Shown: positions 59,468 through 64,000 of the stretch, in pieces
Layout of the letters: every line of letters begins with the position of its first letter
How positions within the stretch are numbered: position 1 is the stretch's first letter
Notes under the pieces: model-generated
Told to the model about the DNA's origin: nothing
Databases searched by the model: none
The model's input: only the letters and a program-made list of their open reading frames with translations
Position numbers and translations under genes: made by a program
Origin: Roseovarius mucosus DSM 17069
Lineage (GTDB): Bacteria; Pseudomonadota; Alphaproteobacteria; Rhodobacterales; Rhodobacteraceae
Length of the DNA: 64,000 bases
Direction of reading: 5' to 3'
Assembly: GCF_000768555.3 (NCBI RefSeq)
Contig: NZ_KN293981.1
Span: forward strand, 1 to 64,000

Positions 59468-60460
59468 TTGGCCCTTGCCACTCGCCTGACACTTGCCCTC
59501 GCCGACGGGGTTGCGACCCTGCCCGAGGCGGGACGCATTGCCGTTTTGACCCCGCGCGCAGGTGCTGATCTGTCGGCCCTACCTAAAGAGCGCGTGCAAG
59601 TGATTACTGCGCTCAAGCCCGATCACGATCACTTTGCCAGCTTGGGATATGACTGTGCCATTGCCACCGAGGGGCGGTATGGTGCCGCAATCCTCTGTCT
59701 ACCCCGCGCAAAGGCGCGGGCGCGCGCGCTCTTGGCAGAGGCCGCCGCTGTCACCGATGGCCCGATCATCGTGGATGGTCTCAAGACCGATGGCATCGAA
59801 TCGTTGCTGCGCGATTGCCGGCGCCGTGTGACGGTCAGCGCGCCACTCTCCAAAGCGCACGGAAAGATTTTCAGCTTTGCCGCAGGTCCAGAGTTTGCCG
59901 ATTGGACCGCCACCGCATCGCAGCCCATCGCTGACGGCTTTGTCACGGCGCCGGGGGTCTTTTCGGCCGATGCCATCGATCCGGCATCGCGCTTCCTGGC
60001 CGAGAGCCTGCCGCAGGCGCTTGGCGCGCATGTAGTCGATCTGGGCGCGGGCTGGGGCTATCTGAGTGCACGAGCACTGGAGCGCGCAAGCATCGCGCGG
60101 CTTGATCTGGTCGAGGCGGATCATGCGGCCCTCGACTGTGCACGCAAGAATGTGACAGATTCACGCGCGCAGTTTTACTGGGCCGATGCAACCGTTTGGC
60201 AGCCGGACGCGCGTGCCGATAGCGTCATCATGAACCCGCCCTTTCACGAGAACCGCAGCGCCGATCCCGATATGGGCCGCGCCTTTATCCGAGCGGCAGC
60301 GGGAATGCTCAAACCCTCGGGTAGCCTCTGGATGGTCGCGAACCGCCACCTGCCTTATGAAACCACGCTTGCGCAAGCCTTTAGCTCGGTCATCGAGGTT
60401 ACAGGCGATACGCGCTTCAAGATACTCCACGCCAGCCGTCCGATGCGACAGGGCCGATAG
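59468..60460 (+). CDS. RsmC-like class I methyltransferase (probable 16S rRNA G1207)
   Basis: A 330-residue two-domain methyltransferase. The N-terminal half is a degenerate MTase-like domain, and the C-terminal half has the SAM motif VVDLGAGWGYLSARALE and the catalytic NPPFH of N2-guanine methyltransferases. RsmC-type proteins share this duplicated architecture. The start is a TTG at 59468, one base after the clpS stop; no ATG gives a better start. SAM binding is certain; the rRNA target is inferred by family. Confidence 0.84.
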   Translation: MALATRLTLALADGVATLPEAGRIAVLTPRAGADLSALPKERVQVITALKPDHDHFASLGYDCAIATEGRYGAAILCLPRAKARARALLAEAAAVTDGPIIVDGLKTDGIESLLRDCRRRVTVSAPLSKAHGKIFSFAAGPEFADWTATASQPIADGFVTAPGVFSADAIDPASRFLAESLPQALGAHVVDLGAGWGYLSARALERASIARLDLVEADHAALDCARKNVTDSRAQFYWADATVWQPDARADSVIMNPPFHENRSADPDMGRAFIRAAAGMLKPSGSLWMVANRHLPYETTLAQAFSSVIEVTGDTRFKILHASRPMRQGR

Positions 60461-60500
60461 CACCGCCCGTGCGCCATGGACCCAGCTTGAAAGGCCAGAC

Positions 60501-61301
60501 ATGTCCTTCTCCATCACCGGGAAAACCGCCATTGTCACCGGGGGCGCCAATGGTATCGGACTCGCCATAGGGCGCCATTTCGCTGACAAGGGTGCCAATG
60601 TCGTCTTTGCCGATATGGACGAGGCGCGCCTGATCAAGGAATTGGGCGAGAATGACGACAGCAGCAACATCCGGTATTTTGCAGGCGACCTGCGGCAAAA
60701 GCTGACGCAGGCCAATCTGCTGTCAGCGACGATTGACGCCTTTGAGCAGGTGGATATTCTCGTCAATGCCTGCCGTCAGGTCGTGCCTTCAGACGCGCTC
60801 AACCCGGATGACGATGCAGTGGAGATGCTGCTGGAACAGAACCTCTTGACCGCCCTGCGCATGAGCCAGCAGGTCGCGCGCCGGATGATCAAGCAATCCG
60901 AGGGCCAGACCGAGGGCAGCGCCGGCACCATCGTGAACCTGTCCTCGATTGCCGCGCGCTGCACGCATCCCGATCTCTTGGCCTATTCTGTGGCCTCGGC
61001 CGCCCTTGATCAGATGACGCGCAGTCTGGCGCTGGCACTGGCACCGCACCGTATCCGCGTCAACGCCCTGGCCTTTGGTTCGGTCATGAGCGCTTCGCTC
61101 AAGGAAGCGCTGAGGGAACACAGCGATTACCGAAGCGACATCGAATGTCACACCCCTCTGGGTCGGATTGCATCGGCGGCAGAACTGGCCGAGGCGGTGC
61201 ATTATCTGGCCTGCGATGGGTCGGCATTCATGACCGGGCAAATCATGACGGTGGATGGCGGACGCACTCTGCTTGACCCCTGCGCGGCCCCGGCGCACTA
61301 A
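60501..61301 (+). CDS. SDR-family protein lacking the catalytic lysine
   Basis: A 266-residue short-chain dehydrogenase/reductase-type protein. Cofactor motif TGGANGIG, FADMD, the active-site Asn (LEQNLLTAL), Ser (NLSSIAA) and Tyr162 are present, but the position normally held by Lys is Ser166 (Tyr-S-V-A-S). The C-terminal MTVDGGRTLLDP is normal. Since the Lys holds the ribose and lowers the Tyr pKa, activity may be lost or altered. AAGG lies upstream of ATG. It is followed 28 bp later by hemF on the same strand; a link to haem synthesis is only positional. Confidence 0.85.
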   Translation: MSFSITGKTAIVTGGANGIGLAIGRHFADKGANVVFADMDEARLIKELGENDDSSNIRYFAGDLRQKLTQANLLSATIDAFEQVDILVNACRQVVPSDALNPDDDAVEMLLEQNLLTALRMSQQVARRMIKQSEGQTEGSAGTIVNLSSIAARCTHPDLLAYSVASAALDQMTRSLALALAPHRIRVNALAFGSVMSASLKEALREHSDYRSDIECHTPLGRIASAAELAEAVHYLACDGSAFMTGQIMTVDGGRTLLDPCAAPAH

Positions 61302-61329
61302 TAGGCATCATGGCCCTAGGACAAGACGA

Positions 61330-62220
61330 ATGACCGACGATTTCACCCAGCAGAAAAACCGCGCCGCCGCATGGTTCCGCCAATTGCGCAACGACATCGT
61401 CGCCGCCTTCGAGGGGTTGGAAGACAGCCATGTCACCGGACCAATGTCAGAGGCGGCACCCGGACGGTTCGAGGTCAGCGAGACCCGCCGCCACAGCGAT
61501 GACGGATCGGACGCCGGCGGTGGGCTCATGAGCGTGCTCCGTGGCGGCCGGGTGTTTGAAAAGGTCGGTGTAAATGTGTCCGAGGTTTACGGCACCTTGG
61601 GCGAAGCGGCCCAGCGTGCGATGGCCGCGCGGGGCGTGCCCGGCATGGACAGCGACCCGCGGTTCTGGGCCTCTGGCATCAGCCTTGTGGCGCATATGCA
61701 AAATCCGCACTGCCCGGCCGTGCATATGAACACCCGCATGTTCTGGACCCCTCATGCGTGGTGGTTCGGTGGTGGCTCTGATCTCAATCCCTGCATCGAG
61801 TATCCCGAGGATACGGCGCATTTCCATGACCAGCAGCAGGCGCATCTCGACCCGCACGGGTCGGATCTTTATCCCAAGCTCAAGGCCTGGGCTGATGAGT
61901 ATTTCTATGTGCCGCATCGCAACCGGGCGCGCGGCGTGGGCGGAATTTTCATGGATGACCGCAACACGGGCGATTGGGAAGCCGATTTTGCGCTGACGCA
62001 GGACATCGGCCGCGCCTTTCTGCCCGCCTATGTACCGCTGGTGGAAAAGCGCAGGAGTCAGCCGTGGTCGGACGCGGACAAGGACACGCAGCTTCAGCAT
62101 CGCGGCCTCTACGCCGAATACAACCTCGTCTATGACCGGGGCACCAAATTCGGTCTGGCCACGGGACACGATGCCAACGCCGTGTTGATGAGCCTGCCAC
62201 CTCTGGCAAAATGGGTCTGA
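61330..62220 (+). CDS. hemF: Oxygen-dependent coproporphyrinogen III oxidase
   Basis: Converts coproporphyrinogen III to protoporphyrinogen IX using O2. The 296 residues include VFEKVGVNVSEVYG, HMNTRMFWTPHAWWFGGGSDLNP (about 136-158) and the C-terminal EYNLVYDRGTKFGL, all diagnostic. It begins 28 bp after the SDR gene. In a phototroph that also makes bacteriochlorophyll, this is the aerobic route; no HemN is in the window. Confidence 0.96.
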   Translation: MTDDFTQQKNRAAAWFRQLRNDIVAAFEGLEDSHVTGPMSEAAPGRFEVSETRRHSDDGSDAGGGLMSVLRGGRVFEKVGVNVSEVYGTLGEAAQRAMAARGVPGMDSDPRFWASGISLVAHMQNPHCPAVHMNTRMFWTPHAWWFGGGSDLNPCIEYPEDTAHFHDQQQAHLDPHGSDLYPKLKAWADEYFYVPHRNRARGVGGIFMDDRNTGDWEADFALTQDIGRAFLPAYVPLVEKRRSQPWSDADKDTQLQHRGLYAEYNLVYDRGTKFGLATGHDANAVLMSLPPLAKWV

Positions 62221-62227
62221 GCGCGTC

Positions 62228-62992
62228 TCAGGCGACCAGTTTCGACAAATCCGCCGCCGCCGCGCGCATTGCATCCAAGAAATCCATCGCCTGCTCGATG
62301 CTGAAGCGCTGAGTGGGCGCGTGAAAGGCAAGTGTCGCCATCAACCGGTCATTGACATCGAGGATCGGCACAGCGAGGGCGATCATATCTTCCATGAACT
62401 CCTCTCGGTCGAGCGAATAGCCCTGATCACGCACACGCTGAATTTCCGCCAAGAGCGCGTCGGGATCGGTCAGAGTGTTCGGAGTGCGCGCCACAAGATC
62501 GGTGGCTGAGAGGTAGCGCACAAGGTGGCTGCGCGCCAGCGTGCTGAGATACATCTTGCCGCTTGCGGTACAGTAGAACGGCACACGCGTGCCGATGGGT
62601 AATTGTATGCGCAGTGGCCATTGCGTCTCGACCCGCTCGAGATAGATCATCGCGTCCCGATCCGGCAGAGCGATATTGCAGGTCTCGCCGACCTCTTGGC
62701 TCAGGCGTTGAAGGATCGCCTGACGCGCGGTGCGGATGCGCAGCGAGGACAGAACCCCGCCCGCCAAGGTGCGCAGGCGTGGCCCCGGCGCATAACCGCG
62801 CCCATCGAGATCGCGTTGCAAGAACCCTTCTTCCTCGAGCGTGGAAAAGAGGCGGTGAATGGTTGGCTTGGGCAGACCTAGAGATGCATTGATCTCAGTG
62901 GGCGTGACTGGCACGCCCACGCGTGCGATTTCCTCGAGCACGAGTAGAAGTCGCAGATTGGTTGGGATTGTTCCTGCGCCTTCGCCATCCAT
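62228..62992 (-). CDS. IclR-family transcriptional regulator
   Basis: A 254-residue regulator. The winged-helix N-terminus has TEINASLGLPKPTIHRLFSTLEEEGFLQRD (about 28-57), followed by a GAF-like effector domain with LPIGTRVPFYCTASGKMYLS and VPILDVNDRLMATLAF. It lies 13 bp downstream of the TRAP permease gene on the same strand, so it is probably co-transcribed and may regulate that transporter. I chose ATG 62992, with GAAAGGG 7 bases upstream. The ligand is unknown. Confidence 0.93.
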   Translation of the reverse strand: MDGEGAGTIPTNLRLLLVLEEIARVGVPVTPTEINASLGLPKPTIHRLFSTLEEEGFLQRDLDGRGYAPGPRLRTLAGGVLSSLRIRTARQAILQRLSQEVGETCNIALPDRDAMIYLERVETQWPLRIQLPIGTRVPFYCTASGKMYLSTLARSHLVRYLSATDLVARTPNTLTDPDALLAEIQRVRDQGYSLDREEFMEDMIALAVPILDVNDRLMATLAFHAPTQRFSIEQAMDFLDAMRAAAADLSKLVA

Positions 62993-63005
62993 GTTCAGCC
63001 CTTTC

Positions 63006-64000
63006 TTACCGTTGCGGAAGCAGCGCTGTAGACAGGGCAGGCACCAGAGCCACAAGCACCCAGACCGACAACAGCGCCACAAGGTATGGCACGGTGTAGC
63101 GTAAGAGCTTGAAATATGGAACGCCCGTCACCCCAGAGGCCACATAGAGGTTGAGGCCATAGGGCGGCGTGACAAACCCGATTGAGGCCCCGACAAGGAA
63201 GATCACCGCGAATTGCACCGGCTCGACCCCGACGGAATGGGCAATAGGGGCCAGAATCGGGGCCAGAATGATCGTCACCGGCAGGCTCTCGAGAACCATG
63301 CCGCAGACAAAGACGATGGCCATCGCGGTAAAGAGCACCGCGTAGTAGCCGCCCATCGAGGTCACGAAATTGCCGATTACTTCCTGCGCACCCAAAACCG
63401 AGAGGATTTGCTGCATAACCACCGAAACCGCGATAAGCGGTGCGAGAATGCCCGTGATCTGCGCCGAACGCATGGTGATCGAGGGCAATTCCAGGGGGCT
63501 GAAGCCTTCCACCACCAGCATTTCCGAGATCTTCTTTTCGCTGACGTCGCGCCCCTTGGCACCGCCCATCAGCTTGTAGAGCGGCAGGCTAAGAAAGCCC
63601 ACGATGACGCAAAAGCCCACCGTCACACCCGCCGCCTCAGTGGGTGAAAATTTACCAGTGTAGATGCCCCAAAGCACGAGACCGATGGCAAAGAACCCCA
63701 GCCATGCGCCAATCGCGGTCTTGAAAACCCGCAGCGGGCTGAGCGGGATCAGGAACCCCCAGCCATTGCGCCAGCAGATCAGGAAGGCGGCGAACATCAT
63801 GGCCAAAACCATCAATGTGCCCGGAATGATGCCCGCGACGAAAAGTTCGGAAATCGGCAGGTTGAGCAAGAAACCATAGACGATGAAGATGATCGAGGGC
63901 GGGATGATGATGCCCACCGTGCCGCCCGCCGCAGCCGTCGCCGCCGAGAAGCGCGCATCATAGCCGCCTTTGACCATCTCGGGATGCAGCATCGAGCCGA
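63006..64000 (-). CDS. TRAP transporter large permease (DctM), 5' end outside window
   Basis: C-terminal 331 or so residues of a DctM-type 12TM subunit. AAAGGTVGIIIPPSIIFIVYGF (about residues 20-41 of the visible part) and FGVTPPYGLNL-like FVTPPYGLNLYVASGVTG are conserved, as is MVLESLPVTIILAPILAPIA. The frame is open to the window edge, so the start and the small DctQ subunit, if any, lie to the right. The proximal IclR gene suggests substrate-induced control. The substrate is unknown. Confidence 0.92.
   Translation of the reverse strand, partial: GSMLHPEMVKGGYDARFSAATAAAGGTVGIIIPPSIIFIVYGFLLNLPISELFVAGIIPGTLMVLAMMFAAFLICWRNGWGFLIPLSPLRVFKTAIGAWLGFFAIGLVLWGIYTGKFSPTEAAGVTVGFCVIVGFLSLPLYKLMGGAKGRDVSEKKISEMLVVEGFSPLELPSITMRSAQITGILAPLIAVSVVMQQILSVLGAQEVIGNFVTSMGGYYAVLFTAMAIVFVCGMVLESLPVTIILAPILAPIAHSVGVEPVQFAVIFLVGASIGFVTPPYGLNLYVASGVTGVPYFKLLRYTVPYLVALLSVWVLVALVPALSTALLPQR

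Overview
The window is GC-rich, densely packed alphaproteobacterial DNA, most likely chromosomal, from a member of the Rhodobacteraceae (Roseobacter group). The evidence is the family mix: an ActP/DUF4212 acetate-uptake operon, TAXI and DctM TRAP transporters, a split PqiA/PqiB/PqiC set, ClpS without adjacent ClpA, HemF next to an atypical SDR, and many ATGA start/stop overlaps. A bchE-bchJ pair behind a promoter with overlapping FnrL-like and PpsR-like boxes suggests an aerobic anoxygenic phototroph. The rest of the photosynthesis cluster is not in this window. I see no tRNA, rRNA, CRISPR array, insertion sequence or prophage.

Layout. 1-2636: partial phosphopantetheinyl transferase, Wzz-like polysaccharide co-polymerase, CoA-binding protein. 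2664-12896 (minus): a roughly 10 kb run reading acs, adk, DUF4212, actP-like symporter, cNMP/CBS/DUF294 protein, small membrane protein, CheY-like receiver, membrane pseudo-sensor fused to a DEDDh exonuclease, zinc ribbon, then a strong terminator. This looks like acetate uptake and activation joined to an unusual signalling set. 13339-17166: uvrB, a small protein whose C-terminus is made by a tandem-hairpin repeat, a DUF305 protein and yebC. 17254-19571: the bchE promoter, bchE and bchJ. 19574-24397: SLC13 permease, YmdB-type phosphoesterase, the divergent uraH/uraD purine-catabolism pair, and a membrane protein resembling a dead M48 peptidase. 24838-30335: TAXI-TRAP transporter with an internal terminator, methyltransferase, DUF484, xerC.

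30358-38821 is an exopolysaccharide locus: BY-kinase with an EP microsatellite, an oxidoreductase-epimerase fusion, two glycosyltransferases, an epimerase, an oxidoreductase and a divergent WecB/TagA/CpsF transferase. 38775-42730 is a Mn/Zn-type ABC importer behind a Fur-family 7-1-7 palindrome. 42814-45892 is an acyl-CoA synthetase/APH kinase-like/thioesterase cassette. 46051-53586 holds katG with its terminator, then a lytic transglycosylase and a pqiA-pqiA-pqiB-pqiC operon. 53595-58336 holds rnr, an isolated FliG homologue and a cobalt-type nitrile hydratase with a split beta subunit, an arrangement like that of thiocyanate hydrolase. 58350-64000 holds an HMCES/YedK protein, clpS, an RsmC-like methyltransferase, an SDR without its catalytic lysine, hemF, an IclR regulator and the C-terminal part of a DctM TRAP permease.

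All calls come from reading motifs and translations. No database search was run, so specificity statements are family-level inference.
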